A stretch of 64,000 bases of DNA from Verrucomicrobiaceae bacterium (GCA_005791535.1 SXWH01000232.1:1-64000); one strand, 5' to 3'; shown: positions 9,854 to 18,806, counted from the first letter of the stretch. The notes: generated by a model from the sequence alone, not told the origin. Program-made: numbers and translations.

Positions 9854-10669
9854 TTAGGCGATGCCGAAGCCGATCAACTCACGCACTTGTCCGGGAATCC
9901 CCGCGATTCCGGCGCGCATGAGCGATTCGCCGACGAGGATGGCGTTGCAGCCGCAGTCGAAGACGCGCCGGGTGTCGTGGCGGGTTTTGAGGCCACTTTC
10001 GCTGACGAGCAGGATGTCTTTCGGCGCTTCCTCGCTGAGTTGCTCGGTGGCGGCGACATCGACTTCGAAGGTGTGGAGGTTGCGGTTGTTGATGCCGATG
10101 AGCGTGGCGCCGAGGTCGATGGCGCGCTCCATTTCTTCGAGGGTGTGGACTTCGACGAGAACATCGAGCTGGCAAGCGAGGGCTTCTTTATAAAGCGCCT
10201 CCAGCCGGGGTTGCTCCAGCGCTGCGACGATGAGCAGGACGGCATCCGCTCCGGCGACGCTGGCTTCCCAGATTTGGGCTTCGTGAATGGTGAAGTCCTT
10301 GCGCAAAAGTGGGAGTTTCACCGCACGGCGGATTTGTGCGAGGTAGCCGAGGTTGCCCTGGAAGAACTGCTCGTCGGTGAGGACGGAGATGCAATGCGCA
10401 CCGGCGTCTTCGTAAGCCTTCGCGATGGCGACGGGATCGAAATCGGGTGAGATGACGCCTGCGCTGGGACTCGCCTTTTTCACTTCGGCGATGAGGCCGA
10501 GCGTGAGCGGGTCGCCGTTTTCATCGCGCCCGCGGTCGAGCGCGGCGGCAAAACCGCGGAACTCATTTCGCTCCAGTGCCGCAGCACGAAGGTAGTCTGC
10601 CTTCGGGAGAATCTTCGCGACCTCGCGTTCCTTGACGTCGAGGATTTGCTTCAGGCGCGTGGGCAGCAT
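9854..10669 (-). CDS. trpC: Indole-3-glycerol phosphate synthase
   Basis: 271 residues, the usual length. TrpC closes CdRP to indole-3-glycerol phosphate in tryptophan synthesis. Visible TIM-barrel motifs: LIAEVKKASPSAGVI (catalytic Lys), ISVLTDEQFFQG, PLLRKDFTIHEAQIWEA, LLIVAAL, DVLVEVHTLEEMERA, IGINNRNLHTFEVD and LVSESGL. It begins 7 bases after purQ, so it is probably expressed with purS-purQ rather than with other trp genes. No trp leader peptide is visible upstream. Confidence 0.96.
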   Translation of the reverse strand: MLPTRLKQILDVKEREVAKILPKADYLRAAALERNEFRGFAAALDRGRDENGDPLTLGLIAEVKKASPSAGVISPDFDPVAIAKAYEDAGAHCISVLTDEQFFQGNLGYLAQIRRAVKLPLLRKDFTIHEAQIWEASVAGADAVLLIVAALEQPRLEALYKEALACQLDVLVEVHTLEEMERAIDLGATLIGINNRNLHTFEVDVAATEQLSEEAPKDILLVSESGLKTRHDTRRVFDCGCNAILVGESLMRAGIAGIPGQVRELIGFGIA

Positions 10670-10676
10670 GAAGAAA

Positions 10677-11378
10677 TCAGGCCGCCTTCGCCTTGTTCAG
10701 CGCGGCGAGGATGCTTTGGAAAATGAGGCGTCCGTCGTTGCTGCCGAGCAGCGGGTCGCAGGCACGCTCGGGGTGCGGCATGAGGCCGAAGACATTGCGC
10801 GCGGCGTTGCAGATGCCGGCGATGTTTTCGGTCGTGCCGTTCGGGTTTACCTCGGGCGTGACGTTGCCGTTCTTGTCGCAATAGCGGACGAGGATGCGGT
10901 TCTCGGCCTTGAGCTGTGCGAGCGTGGCGGCGTCGCAGACGTAGTTGCCCTCGCCGTGGGCGATGGGGATGTTCAGCACGCTGCCGACGGAAGCGGCGGA
11001 GAGGAATGGATTCGCGTTGTTTTCCACGCGGAGCCGGACGTGCTCGCAGATGAATCGCAGGTCGCGGTTGCGGACGAGCGCGCCGGGGAGGAGGCCGCTT
11101 TCGCAGAGAATCTGGAAGCCGGTGCAGATGCCGAGAACGAGGACGCCTTTCGCAGCCTGCTCGACGACGCTTTTCATCACGGGCGAAAAGCGCGCGATGG
11201 CTCCGCAGCGGAGGTAGTCGCCGTAGCTGAATCCACCGGGCAGGACGATGAGGTCGTAGCCGGCGGCGCTGGCGTCCTTGTGCCAGACGTATTCGGGCTG
11301 GAAGCCCTGTTCACGAAGGACGAGTTCGCAGTCCTGGTCGCAGTTCGAGCCGGGGAAGCGGATGATGGCAGCTTTCAC
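10677..11378 (-). CDS. purQ: Phosphoribosylformylglycinamidine synthase, glutaminase subunit
   Basis: 233 residues with a GTG start (GTG-AAA-GCT). PurQ is the class I glutamine amidotransferase subunit of FGAM synthase and passes ammonia to PurL. Visible: [12 protein letters not shown] at the N-terminus, [17 protein letters not shown], the nucleophile elbow [10 protein letters not shown], and [12 protein letters not shown] at the end with the catalytic His-x-Glu. It sits between purS (8-base gap) and trpC (7-base gap). The separate small subunit implies the three-protein PurSQL enzyme; purL is outside the window. Confidence 0.96.
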   Translation of the reverse strand: MKAAIIRFPGSNCDQDCELVLREQGFQPEYVWHKDASAAGYDLIVLPGGFSYGDYLRCGAIARFSPVMKSVVEQAAKGVLVLGICTGFQILCESGLLPGALVRNRDLRFICEHVRLRVENNANPFLSAASVGSVLNIPIAHGEGNYVCDAATLAQLKAENRILVRYCDKNGNVTPEVNPNGTTENIAGICNAARNVFGLMPHPERACDPLLGSNDGRLIFQSILAALNKAKAA

Positions 11379-11386
11379 GGGTAAAA

Positions 11387-11617
11387 TCAGGATTGGATCT
11401 GGATGGTGTAGTCCTCGACGACCGGGTTGCTGAGCATGTCGCGGGCGATTTCATGAAGCTGAGCCTCGGTGGTGCCGTCGAGCTCGAGCTCGATCACTTT
11501 TCCCACGCGGGCGGACTTTACTCCGGGCAGTCCGTGGTGACGCATGGCGTCACGAACGGCGACCCCTTGCGGGTCCAGAATGCTTTGCTTTGGCATCACG
11601 ATGACTTTGGCTTTCAT
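11387..11617 (-). CDS. purS: Phosphoribosylformylglycinamidine synthase subunit PurS
   Basis: 76 residues, matching Pur[25 protein letters not shown], then [11 protein letters not shown] and [11 protein letters not shown]. PurS bridges PurQ and the small form of PurL. It is the first gene of purS-purQ-trpC and lies 84 bases downstream of the esterase-like gene on the same strand, so read-through is possible. No PurR box or purine riboswitch is apparent in the gap. Confidence 0.93.
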   Translation of the reverse strand: MKAKVIVMPKQSILDPQGVAVRDAMRHHGLPGVKSARVGKVIELELDGTTEAQLHEIARDMLSNPVVEDYTIQIQS

Positions 11618-11701
11618 AGAAGCCCTTTTGCGTATGGAACGCGCCCGCTGCTGTCCAGACTCGTTTGGGGTAAATTGGGAAATCGAGGTGAAAACGCCGC
11701 G

Positions 11702-12811
11702 CTATTTTCCGAAAAGAAACGTCAGCGGAGCGCCGAGCCGCGCGCGCCAGGCCGTGAGCGAATGCGCAGCGCCGTGCGCGACGTTTACGGTAAAATGCGT
11801 GCCCTCTTTGAAGCCGCGATTCTTTAGCACCCCGAGCACTTTGTTTTGATACAGCGGGATGTTTGCCTCTCCGCCAATCGTGCCGTGGTCGAAGTAGATC
11901 CGTTTTCCCGCAGGCTTGAGGTCGCGCTCGGCGGCCACTGCTTTCACGAGTTCGCACTCATCGGGCGTATCGGCGCTCAGGTCCTCATACGTCGCTGAAA
12001 GGCACGCGAATCGCCCGAATGTGGCGCCGTGGCGGAGGGCCATCCAGAGCGCCATCGCGCCGCCGAGACCGAAGCCGAGGACGCCTGTGTTTGCCGGATC
12101 GCGAAGCGTGCGGTCGCGGCAGAGGGTGTAGTCGATGAATGGCTTGAGGTCGTTGACGAGGAAGTCGGCCATCTTCGGGCCTTCCCATTGCGGCGACAGT
12201 TCCTCATCGCGACGCCCGAAGTCTTCGTTGTGAAAAACGGCGACTAGAATCAGCTCGGGAATAGCGCCGGATTTCGCGAGCATCCGGACCCACGAATCGG
12301 CCTCGAGTGTCTCGTTTTCAGGCGAGTTCAACGCTGCGAGCGAATCCTGCCCGTCGAGAAGGTAAAGCACCGGATGGCGTGAGTCGTTGCTGCGCATGTA
12401 GCCCGGCGGAAGCCACACGACCGCGCGACGATGCTGGCCGAGTTGAGTGGCGTCGAGTTCCGTATCGATTGCGTGGCCGTAAAGTAGGTCAGGATCGACG
12501 GGCGGGCAGTCTTTCCAATGCTCCACTTCGATCGCGAGCGAAAGGTCGTGCGCCACGAGGTAGGAGTAATTGAGGCACGGAGCGCCGTCGGCATACGATT
12601 CCTCCGTTTCCCACGAGCCCCGGGTGATCTTGAATTCCACAATTCCATACGGCAGGTCGCAGGCCCCGCGGAATTTCCCGTCTTCGCCACGGTCGAGAAG
12701 GAGTCCGCGTTCGGGGTTCCAGTTGCCGAGTGCTGGGTCGGTTCCGGCTATGACAACGCGCTGCCGTGTGGGGGCCTGCGGAATCGAAATCTCGAATGTC
12801 ATTCGCGGCAT
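11702..12811 (-). CDS. Esterase-like protein with N-terminal starch-binding-type domain; nucleophile apparently lost
   Basis: 369 residues. Residues 5-100 resemble a CBM20-type starch-binding domain (VVIAGTDPALGNWNPERGLLL). Residues 125-369 are an alpha/beta hydrolase of the enterochelin-esterase/esterase D group (RRAVVWLPPGYM, HPVLYLLDGQD, AHSLTAWR with the expected late His at 350). The nucleophile elbow, normally G-x-S-x-G, reads G246-F-G248-L-G250, so the serine is Gly. It may be a pseudoenzyme or use a different chemistry. No signal peptide is visible, so it is probably cytoplasmic. Downstream on the same strand are purS, purQ and trpC. Confidence 0.8.
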   Translation of the reverse strand: MPRMTFEISIPQAPTRQRVVIAGTDPALGNWNPERGLLLDRGEDGKFRGACDLPYGIVEFKITRGSWETEESYADGAPCLNYSYLVAHDLSLAIEVEHWKDCPPVDPDLLYGHAIDTELDATQLGQHRRAVVWLPPGYMRSNDSRHPVLYLLDGQDSLAALNSPENETLEADSWVRMLAKSGAIPELILVAVFHNEDFGRRDEELSPQWEGPKMADFLVNDLKPFIDYTLCRDRTLRDPANTGVLGFGLGGAMALWMALRHGATFGRFACLSATYEDLSADTPDECELVKAVAAERDLKPAGKRIYFDHGTIGGEANIPLYQNKVLGVLKNRGFKEGTHFTVNVAHGAAHSLTAWRARLGAPLTFLFGK

Positions 12812-12944
12812 GGGGGCAGGTTAGCACGAAATGGGTGAACTGGCCAGTCCGGCGGACATTGCGAGGGTTCGGGATGGCCAGAAAACTTCAGGCCAACTTC
12901 ATTTTTTGCGCAACTTTTCCCATGGACTGTGGTTTAGTCCCCGT

Positions 12945-13319
12945 ATGAAGGACGAAGAACACGATGAATTGTGGGACTTGCTGGGTAAGGCCCGGAAGCC
13001 CGAGGTTTCGTCGTTCTTCGCCGCTAACGTGATGCGGAAAGTGAGGGAGGAAGCGGCGAAGCCCGGCGGATTCGAAGCTTTTGCGCTCTGGCTTCGTCGC
13101 AAATGGTTCATTCCTGCGGCCGCCGCGGCTTGTGCGCTCGCCGTGTTCGCGATGCTGCCGGAGCGTCTGCCTGTGCAGCCTTCGGAGGACTCGCTGGATG
13201 AAATGGCGCTCGCGGTCGCCGAAACATCGGATATCCACCTCATCGTCGAACTCGACACACTCGTCGCTGCCGACAATAACGCGGTATGGCTCGAAGCAGA
13301 TCCTTCATCGTTGTTTTAG
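12945..13319 (+). CDS. Small single-pass membrane protein, unknown
   Basis: 124 residues from the ATG at 12945 (MKDEEHDELWDLLGKARKPEVSSFFAANVMRKVREE). One transmembrane segment lies at about 54-70, followed by an acidic periplasmic tail. The cytoplasmic helix before one membrane pass resembles small anti-sigma-factor or regulator proteins, but no sigma-factor gene is adjacent, so this is only a suggestion. It overlaps the next gene by 34 bases, indicating coupled translation. Confidence 0.65.
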   Translation: MKDEEHDELWDLLGKARKPEVSSFFAANVMRKVREEAAKPGGFEAFALWLRRKWFIPAAAAACALAVFAMLPERLPVQPSEDSLDEMALAVAETSDIHLIVELDTLVAADNNAVWLEADPSSLF

Positions 13320-13951
13320 CAGGCACTATCGCCGGCGCGCCGCTCTCCGCCCTTTTCGCGGAGGAGCCGGCTAAAGCGCCCGATTCCGCGCCGAAATTTG
13401 AGTTGCCTCCCGGCGGCCCGGGAAAACCTCCGGGCGGCCCCGGCGGACCACCACCGAAACCGGAAGGAGAAGAGCGCCGATGGGAATGGCGCGGACGCGG
13501 CGAGCGTCGTGGACCCGGTGGACCCGGCGAGCCTGGAAAATCGCCATTCCAATTGCCACCCGAAGCGCAGGCCATGCGCGATCAGGCGAGGAAGGAATTT
13601 GAGAAGATGACGCCGGAGCAGCGGGCGAAATTCTGGGGGAATTTCAAGAACTGGCTCGATATGCCCACCGAACAGCGGGAGCGCTTCTCGAAGATGAACG
13701 AGGACCGTTTTCAAAAGGCCCGTGAAGAGATTCGCGAGGTGATCAAGAAATCGGGTCTTACGCTGGATGATGAGCAGCAGAAGAAGTTTGCGCAGCGCTA
13801 CTTTGAAGAACGCAAAGTCATTGAGGAACAGATCCGGAAGGAAATGGATGAGCGCCGCAAGCCGTTGATTTCGGCGATGGAAGAGAAACTGAAGGCGGAG
13901 TTTTCCAAGCCTGCCGAGGTTGCTCAGCCACAACCCGCAGAGCAGAAGTAG
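13286..13951 (+). CDS. Secreted Pro/Gly-rich coiled-coil protein
   Basis: 221 residues. A signal peptide (to about residue 25) leads into a Pro-Gly-rich segment (about 38-90, GGPGKPPGGPGGPPP) and then a charged helical region to about 205 (MTPEQRAKFWGNFKNWLDMPTEQRERF), reminiscent of DUF3106 or Spy-like periplasmic helical proteins. It overlaps the preceding membrane-protein gene by 34 bases. Function is unknown; a periplasmic chaperone or stress-sensing role is a guess from composition. Confidence 0.7.
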   Translation: MARSRSFIVVLAGTIAGAPLSALFAEEPAKAPDSAPKFELPPGGPGKPPGGPGGPPPKPEGEERRWEWRGRGERRGPGGPGEPGKSPFQLPPEAQAMRDQARKEFEKMTPEQRAKFWGNFKNWLDMPTEQRERFSKMNEDRFQKAREEIREVIKKSGLTLDDEQQKKFAQRYFEERKVIEEQIRKEMDERRKPLISAMEEKLKAEFSKPAEVAQPQPAEQK

Positions 13952-13975
13952 GCATCCCGTTCGCGATCTTCCGCG

Positions 13976-14857
13976 ATGTCGGAGCGTCTCTATCAGATTG
14001 GCGGGTTCAAATTCGCGTACAGCGTCGCACAACTGTGCCCCCGTCCGTGGTCGCATTGGATGGCCGAGCGCGTGGCGATTGCGGGTGCGAGAAATCGCCC
14101 AGAGGCCCGGATTGCGATGCTCGAAAACCTCCGCCGCGCGATCGGTGGCACGGATGCAGAACGCGATGCCGCATACTGGCGCGGTATTCGAAATTTTGGC
14201 CGTATGCTTGCGGACTACTTCATCACCGCTCCCGGTCGGCACAACCTTCTGGATTCCATGTTCGGTTTGTCCTCGGGTTGGGAGCACGTCGAGCAGGCGC
14301 GTGCGAAGGGCAGGGGAACAATCATCGTCACCGGGCACATCGGGCATTGGGAACTCGGCGCGCAGTGGCTTTCGCGATGCGGTGTTCCGCTCACAATCGC
14401 CACATTGCCGGAACCGTCGAACGAGCTTTCGGCATGGAGAACTGCGGCCCGGAGAATTCAGGGAATCAAGACGCTGGAGGTTGGGCCGTCCCGGGAGTTC
14501 TCGTTTGTCGAAATGCTCGGTGTTTTGAGGCGCAACGAGGCATTGGCGATTCTCGTGGACCGTCCGTACATGAACTCCGGGTTGAAAGTTGGGCAGTTCG
14601 AATGCTCGACGGATTTCAGCATGGGCGCTGCGATGCTGGCTCACTACACGGGGGCCGCGGTGATTCCGGCGTTTGTCTTCGCGAAGCCCGACTGGACCTA
14701 CGAATCCGTGGCTATGCCCGAAGTGCCGATGGAAGGCGGCCCGTTGCGGCAGACGATGCCGGTGAATACCCAGCGCATCGCCGATGTTTTTGCATCGCTC
14801 ATCCGGAAGTATCCGGAACAATGGTTTAATTATGTCCCACTCTATACTCGCATTTAG
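13976..14857 (+). CDS. LpxL/HtrB-like lysophospholipid acyltransferase
   Basis: 293 residues. The HX4E catalytic motif is at H121-E126 (GHIGHWELG), followed by TLPEPSNE and LVDRPY blocks typical of the Kdo-dependent lipid A acyltransferase superfamily. It would transfer an acyl chain from ACP or CoA to a glycolipid at the inner membrane. It overlaps the following LolA-like gene by 26 bases. Acyltransferase plus LolA-like pairs are known from aryl-polyene/flexirubin-type loci, but no ketosynthase gene is near, so lipid A or another glycolipid is the more cautious target. Confidence 0.85.
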   Translation: MSERLYQIGGFKFAYSVAQLCPRPWSHWMAERVAIAGARNRPEARIAMLENLRRAIGGTDAERDAAYWRGIRNFGRMLADYFITAPGRHNLLDSMFGLSSGWEHVEQARAKGRGTIIVTGHIGHWELGAQWLSRCGVPLTIATLPEPSNELSAWRTAARRIQGIKTLEVGPSREFSFVEMLGVLRRNEALAILVDRPYMNSGLKVGQFECSTDFSMGAAMLAHYTGAAVIPAFVFAKPDWTYESVAMPEVPMEGGPLRQTMPVNTQRIADVFASLIRKYPEQWFNYVPLYTRI

Positions 14858-15491
14858 TTTCGCTCTCACACTCGCCGCCTCGGCGCAGGAACTCACCGCG
14901 GATGAGCAAAAGGCGCTCGTTGCAAAACTTCAGTCCCAGCGCGCGCAATTTCCAGCGCTCAGCGCGGAATTCACCGAGGAGCGCACGACTAGACTTGTAA
15001 ACAAACCCATCGTCAGCAGCGGCACGATTTCATTTCAGGCACCCAATAAATTCCGGCGCGAAGTCAAAGGCAGTTCGCCCAGCCTGGCCGTGTGCAATGG
15101 CGAGGAGTTATGGATTTACTATCCGGCATTCAAAGAGGCCGAGCACTACACGCTCGGGCAGCGGCAGGTGTTCGATGACAGCCTCGCTGCGCTCACTGCC
15201 GGACTGAACTTTGATGGCGTGGAGAAATATTTCCGCGTCGCCGCCCGCAGGGAGGGCGCAAAATACGGCGTGTCGCTTGTCCCGAAATCAAGCGGGCTGA
15301 AAAAGTACATCACCGCGCTTGAGGTCATGATGGATGAGAATGGCAACGTGAGTAAGACCGACGCGACTCTGCCGAAGGGTGACCGCGTCGTGACGACCTA
15401 TCGCGCAGCAAAGTCCACAAAGCAGAGTGACGCAAAGTTTGATTTCACGCCTCCGGAGGGCGTGAATGTGACGACGCCGCTCGGTAAGTAG
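14832..15491 (+). CDS. LolA-like outer-membrane lipoprotein carrier
   Basis: 219 residues from the ATG at 14832, which sits inside the end of the acyltransferase gene. A signal peptide ends near AASAQ, and the mature part shows the LolA pattern: LSAEFTEERTTRLVNKPIVSSGTISFQAPNKFRREV, then LWIYYPAFKEAEHYTLG. LolA proteins ferry lipoproteins or other lipids through the periplasm. Pairing with an acyltransferase suggests a dedicated role for a lipid product rather than general Lol transport, which is inference. Confidence 0.85.
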   Translation: MSHSILAFSFALTLAASAQELTADEQKALVAKLQSQRAQFPALSAEFTEERTTRLVNKPIVSSGTISFQAPNKFRREVKGSSPSLAVCNGEELWIYYPAFKEAEHYTLGQRQVFDDSLAALTAGLNFDGVEKYFRVAARREGAKYGVSLVPKSSGLKKYITALEVMMDENGNVSKTDATLPKGDRVVTTYRAAKSTKQSDAKFDFTPPEGVNVTTPLGK

Positions 15492-15568
15492 TGGGAGCAG
15501 CGAGACGTTGCAGACAAGTCGATCGATGCCGTCGATTGCCGTGTTGAGCGCGACGTCGGTCGGAGTGG

Positions 15569-16483
15569 TTACGAATCCAACGGTTGCTCGGCTTTCTTGC
15601 GTGTTGCGGGTTCCTTTTCCTGATAATGCCGCCAGCGAAAAGGAGCCACGATTTGGTCGAGGAATCCGGTGGGCATTGCCTCGCGGATACCGATATCCGC
15701 AGGCGGGCGTCGGGTCTTGTCGTCGAAATATGTCCGGAAGATAAGGTCCCAAATCATGAGGTTTTCCCCGTAGTTTTTGTTGCCTTCGCGAAGGTCCATC
15801 GAATGGTGCCAGCGATGTAGGCCGGGGGTATTAAAGATGTAGTTCAGCCATCCGAATCGCATCTGCACATTGCAGTGTGTCAGGATGCCGATGAATGCGG
15901 TGATCGCGCTTCCCCAGAGCAGGACATTTCCCGGTGCTCCGGCGAGCGCGACGAGCGGTGTTCCTAGAAGCATGCTTTTGATGGTGTCCACGAAATGGAA
16001 ACGTCCCGTGTTGAAGAACCAAAGGCGTTGCGGGCTGTGATGAACAGCGTGGAACCTCCAGAGCGGCATCCATTCGTGAGCAATCCGGTGTGCCCAATAA
16101 AGGCCAAACTCCGCCACGACGAGCCCGAGCAACACCTGCGCGGCCATCGGCCAGTGACCGGGCCAGATTCCTCCGCTTTCGCGAGCGCCGAGTTGGTGGA
16201 CTATTCCGAAATTGATCAACGAGATGATGATGACCTGAACGAGAATCTTTGTCGTGAGTGTGTGCGCGAGATCCTGCCAGAACTGGCCGTCGGATTTCTG
16301 CCACTTCCGTTCGTGGGGCCGCACGCGTTCGAGGAAAAACAAGAGCGATGCGATGCAGAGGTAGGTGATGTTGAAAACCGTCGGCCCCTTGCCATGGCTG
16401 ATTCCATAGTGCATAGCGGCAAGCCCGCCGCAGAGAATTGCGGGCCATAGCAGGTAGTCCAAAATGATGCTCAAGCGATGCAT
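15569..16483 (-). CDS. Sterol desaturase / fatty acid hydroxylase superfamily membrane protein
   Basis: 304 residues from the ATG at 16483 (a GTG at 16510 adds 9). Four or more hydrophobic segments surround histidine boxes that bind a diiron centre: HRIAH (about 132-136), HAVHH (145-149) and HRWHH (223-227). The family oxidises C-H bonds of sterols, carotenoids, fatty acids or alkylglycerols at the membrane. The substrate cannot be told from sequence. It is convergent with the acyltransferase-LolA pair, with a 77-base gap. Confidence 0.88.
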   Translation of the reverse strand: MHRLSIILDYLLWPAILCGGLAAMHYGISHGKGPTVFNITYLCIASLLFFLERVRPHERKWQKSDGQFWQDLAHTLTTKILVQVIIISLINFGIVHQLGARESGGIWPGHWPMAAQVLLGLVVAEFGLYWAHRIAHEWMPLWRFHAVHHSPQRLWFFNTGRFHFVDTIKSMLLGTPLVALAGAPGNVLLWGSAITAFIGILTHCNVQMRFGWLNYIFNTPGLHRWHHSMDLREGNKNYGENLMIWDLIFRTYFDDKTRRPPADIGIREAMPTGFLDQIVAPFRWRHYQEKEPATRKKAEQPLDS

Positions 16484-16576
16484 TGACGGGCGGGCGTTTA
16501 CATCAAGCACCTTGGGGCGTGCACTGATTATTTCGTCGAAAACAACTCTGGCGCGGGAATCGCTTTTGAACCCGAT

Positions 16577-17035
16577 GTGATTCTCGCAGTTTCATTCGGC
16601 ACGGCAGGTGTCGCGGTATTTTTTCTCAGCATGCTGACGCTCTTTGCGAAAGCAGGGCAGCGGAACCGCGCTGTTGGCGCTCTACGTTGTGTGCTCGCGA
16701 TCATTTACGCGCTTCTGTTCGTCGCCGGGATTGCCGGATTGTGTTTTTCCGGGTGGGTATTGTTTGCCGGTGGTGGCAAGGCTGCTGTGTTGCTGGTTTT
16801 GACGATTCCATTGTCTTTAACGCTGACCGTGAGCGGCGCGCGTCTTTTTCGTTACGTGACTTCCACGAGCGAAACAACGGTCGCGCCGCGTCCGTTGCAA
16901 AGCTCGCGCGGTTGGGGGGATTTAGCGTTGGCATCCGAGAAGACGCGCCAAGCCGGCGTGGCTCCACATCTTCGCCCGGAGGCGCTGATACGCCGGGGAC
17001 GAAACGACCAAGCTATGGACGATTCGCGGGAATAG
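16577..17035 (+). CDS. Putative small membrane protein
   Basis: 152 residues from a GTG start. Three hydrophobic stretches (about 3-24, 38-62, 70-92) are followed by a hydrophilic tail rich in Arg and Ser. It resembles no family I recognise. It lies 47 bases before hemQ on the same strand. The start is uncertain and the tail is of low complexity, so this is a moderate call. Confidence 0.45.
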   Translation: MILAVSFGTAGVAVFFLSMLTLFAKAGQRNRAVGALRCVLAIIYALLFVAGIAGLCFSGWVLFAGGGKAAVLLVLTIPLSLTLTVSGARLFRYVTSTSETTVAPRPLQSSRGWGDLALASEKTRQAGVAPHLRPEALIRRGRNDQAMDDSRE

Positions 17036-17082
17036 GATTGGCACACGGCGGGCTCGCGCATTACGTGTGATGGACCAATCAA

Positions 17083-17901
17083 ATGACTGAAATTCCAAAA
17101 CTCGTTTCTGCCGAAGGCTGGCACGTCCTTCATCTGTTTTACAAAGTCGAACACGGCGCCTGGTCGATGCTTTCCGACGAGGACAAGTTCCGGGCTCGAA
17201 CGAATCTGAGCGAACTGGTTGAAGAAATCCGCGGCACCGAGGGCTGTCAGGTGCTCACATTCTCGATGGTCTCACCGAAGTCCGATGTCGGCTTCATGCT
17301 CCTTTGCGCGGATTTGCAGGTTGCAAACGCGTTTGAAAAGCAGATCACGCTTTCTTTGGGTCCGGATATTTTGGTCCCTGCTTATTCCTTTTACTCGATG
17401 ACCGAGAAGAGCGAGTACACGACGCAGGAGCCCGAATATGTCGCCGAGTTGAAAGGGAAGGGCGTCGTCGAAGGCTCGCCGGAATTTGAAAAATCGCTGG
17501 GCGAATGGCGCGAGCGGATGAAGCACTATGAAAAGCACAGACTTTATCCGGTGCTCCCGCCGTGGGAGGTGATGTGCTTTTACCCGATGGCAAAGCGCCG
17601 CGGTTTGCCCGGACAGAACTGGTATGCAACGGCGTTTGAGAAGCGCCGCGAGCTGATGCTTGGTCACGCAAAAGTCGGCCGCCGTTGGAGCGGGAAAATC
17701 CTCCAACTCGTGACCGGATGCACTGGTCTCGATGATTGGGAGTGGGGCGTGACATTGCTCGCGCACGATCCTATGGATGTGAAGGGAATCGTCTATGAAA
17801 TGCGCTTCGATGAAGTGACCGCCCAGTATGGCGAGTTCGGCGAATTTTACATCGGCTTGCAATTGCCGGTGGACGAGATCTTCCGTCGGAACATGCTTTA
17901 A
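17083..17901 (+). CDS. hemQ: Coproheme decarboxylase / HemQ (chlorite dismutase family)
   Basis: 272 residues. It belongs to the chlorite dismutase-like family that decarboxylates coproheme III to haem b with hydrogen peroxide, the last step of the coproporphyrin-dependent route. Visible: GWHVLHLFYKV at the N-terminus, YVAEL after the dimer domain, VMCFYPMAKRR with the catalytic Tyr (Y167), and LMLGHAKVGRRW with the proximal haem ligand (H195). The long charged middle (about 120-160) is typical of this subgroup. larE follows after 5 bases, probably in the same transcript. Confidence 0.92.
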   Translation: MTEIPKLVSAEGWHVLHLFYKVEHGAWSMLSDEDKFRARTNLSELVEEIRGTEGCQVLTFSMVSPKSDVGFMLLCADLQVANAFEKQITLSLGPDILVPAYSFYSMTEKSEYTTQEPEYVAELKGKGVVEGSPEFEKSLGEWRERMKHYEKHRLYPVLPPWEVMCFYPMAKRRGLPGQNWYATAFEKRRELMLGHAKVGRRWSGKILQLVTGCTGLDDWEWGVTLLAHDPMDVKGIVYEMRFDEVTAQYGEFGEFYIGLQLPVDEIFRRNML

Positions 17902-17906
17902 TTCCA

Positions 17907-18710
17907 ATGGAGGACACCGGAGCCAAGCGGCAAAAGCTGACGCGGATTCTGCGGGATTCCGCACCACTCGTTGTCGCATACAGCGGCGGAGTGGACAGCG
18001 CGTTCCTGCTCGCAGAGGCTCACCGGATTGTCGGTGACCGTGCGCTTGGTGTGATTGCCGATAGTCCAAGTTTGCCCCGCGCTGCGCTGGATGAAGCGCT
18101 GGCTGTCGCCCGTGCGATGGGAGCCGTGGTCGAGGTCGTAAAGACGCTTGAACTCGACAACCCCGACTACTCTTCGAATCCGCCGAATCGGTGCTACTTT
18201 TGCAAAGCGGAATTGTTTCAGCGCCTCGACCATCTGGCTGCTTCGCGGGGATATCGGGCAATCGCATACGGCGAAAATGCGGACGACATGAACGACGATC
18301 GCCCAGGGCGGTCGGCCGCGGCGGAATTCCAAATCATCGCTCCGCTCCGCGATGCCGGACTAACGAAAGCCGAAATCCGGGCGTTTTCCCGTGAACTCGG
18401 TCTTCCGACTGCCGATGCGCCTGCGCAGCCGTGCCTGAGTTCCCGCATACCGTGGGGAACGCCTGTTACTATCGACGCGCTGGCGATGGTGGAGCGTGGG
18501 GAGGAGCACCTTAAGTCGCTTGGATTCCGTGTTTTCCGAGTTCGGCACATCGTCGAAAGAGGGCTTCCGCCACGCGCGAAAGTTCTGGTCGCTCCGGAGG
18601 AAATGCCGCGAATTGCGGACCTGGCTGCAAGACTGGAGCAGGGAATTCTGGCTGCGGGCTACGGTTCGATTGAAATAGACCCTGACGGATACCGCGGGCC
18701 GTCTTTGTGA
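17907..18710 (+). CDS. larE: ATP-dependent sacrificial sulfur transferase LarE
   Basis: 267 residues. A PP-loop ATPase: SGGVDS at 26-31, CYFCK with C96 and C99, GENADDMNDDRPG, and PCLSSRIPWG with C176, the position of the sacrificial cysteine in the Lactobacillus enzyme. LarE adenylates the pyridinium dicarboxylate mononucleotide carboxylates and donates sulfur to make the nickel-pincer cofactor of LarA-type racemases. larB, larC and larA are not in the window. It follows hemQ by 5 bases. Confidence 0.9.
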   Translation: MEDTGAKRQKLTRILRDSAPLVVAYSGGVDSAFLLAEAHRIVGDRALGVIADSPSLPRAALDEALAVARAMGAVVEVVKTLELDNPDYSSNPPNRCYFCKAELFQRLDHLAASRGYRAIAYGENADDMNDDRPGRSAAAEFQIIAPLRDAGLTKAEIRAFSRELGLPTADAPAQPCLSSRIPWGTPVTIDALAMVERGEEHLKSLGFRVFRVRHIVERGLPPRAKVLVAPEEMPRIADLAARLEQGILAAGYGSIEIDPDGYRGPSL

Positions 18711-18806
18711 GAGCGTTTCTCGAAAAAACGCGGTCGAAACCGTAAAATAAAGATTGCATTCCAGAGGTAAGGCCCTAATTTTCCGCGCTCTTTTACAAAC
18801 CTATTT

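Noticed and set aside
9731-10450. A 239-codon plus-strand frame rich in Asp and Glu
   Set aside because: Antisense to trpC, which has full family motifs.
13316-14896. A 526-codon minus-strand frame
   Set aside because: Antisense to the Pro/Gly-rich protein and the acyltransferase, both of which have signal peptides or catalytic motifs.
18711-18806. Zur operator upstream of rpsN
   Set aside because: I looked for an AT-rich palindrome as found before zinc-free ribosomal protein paralogues and saw none.
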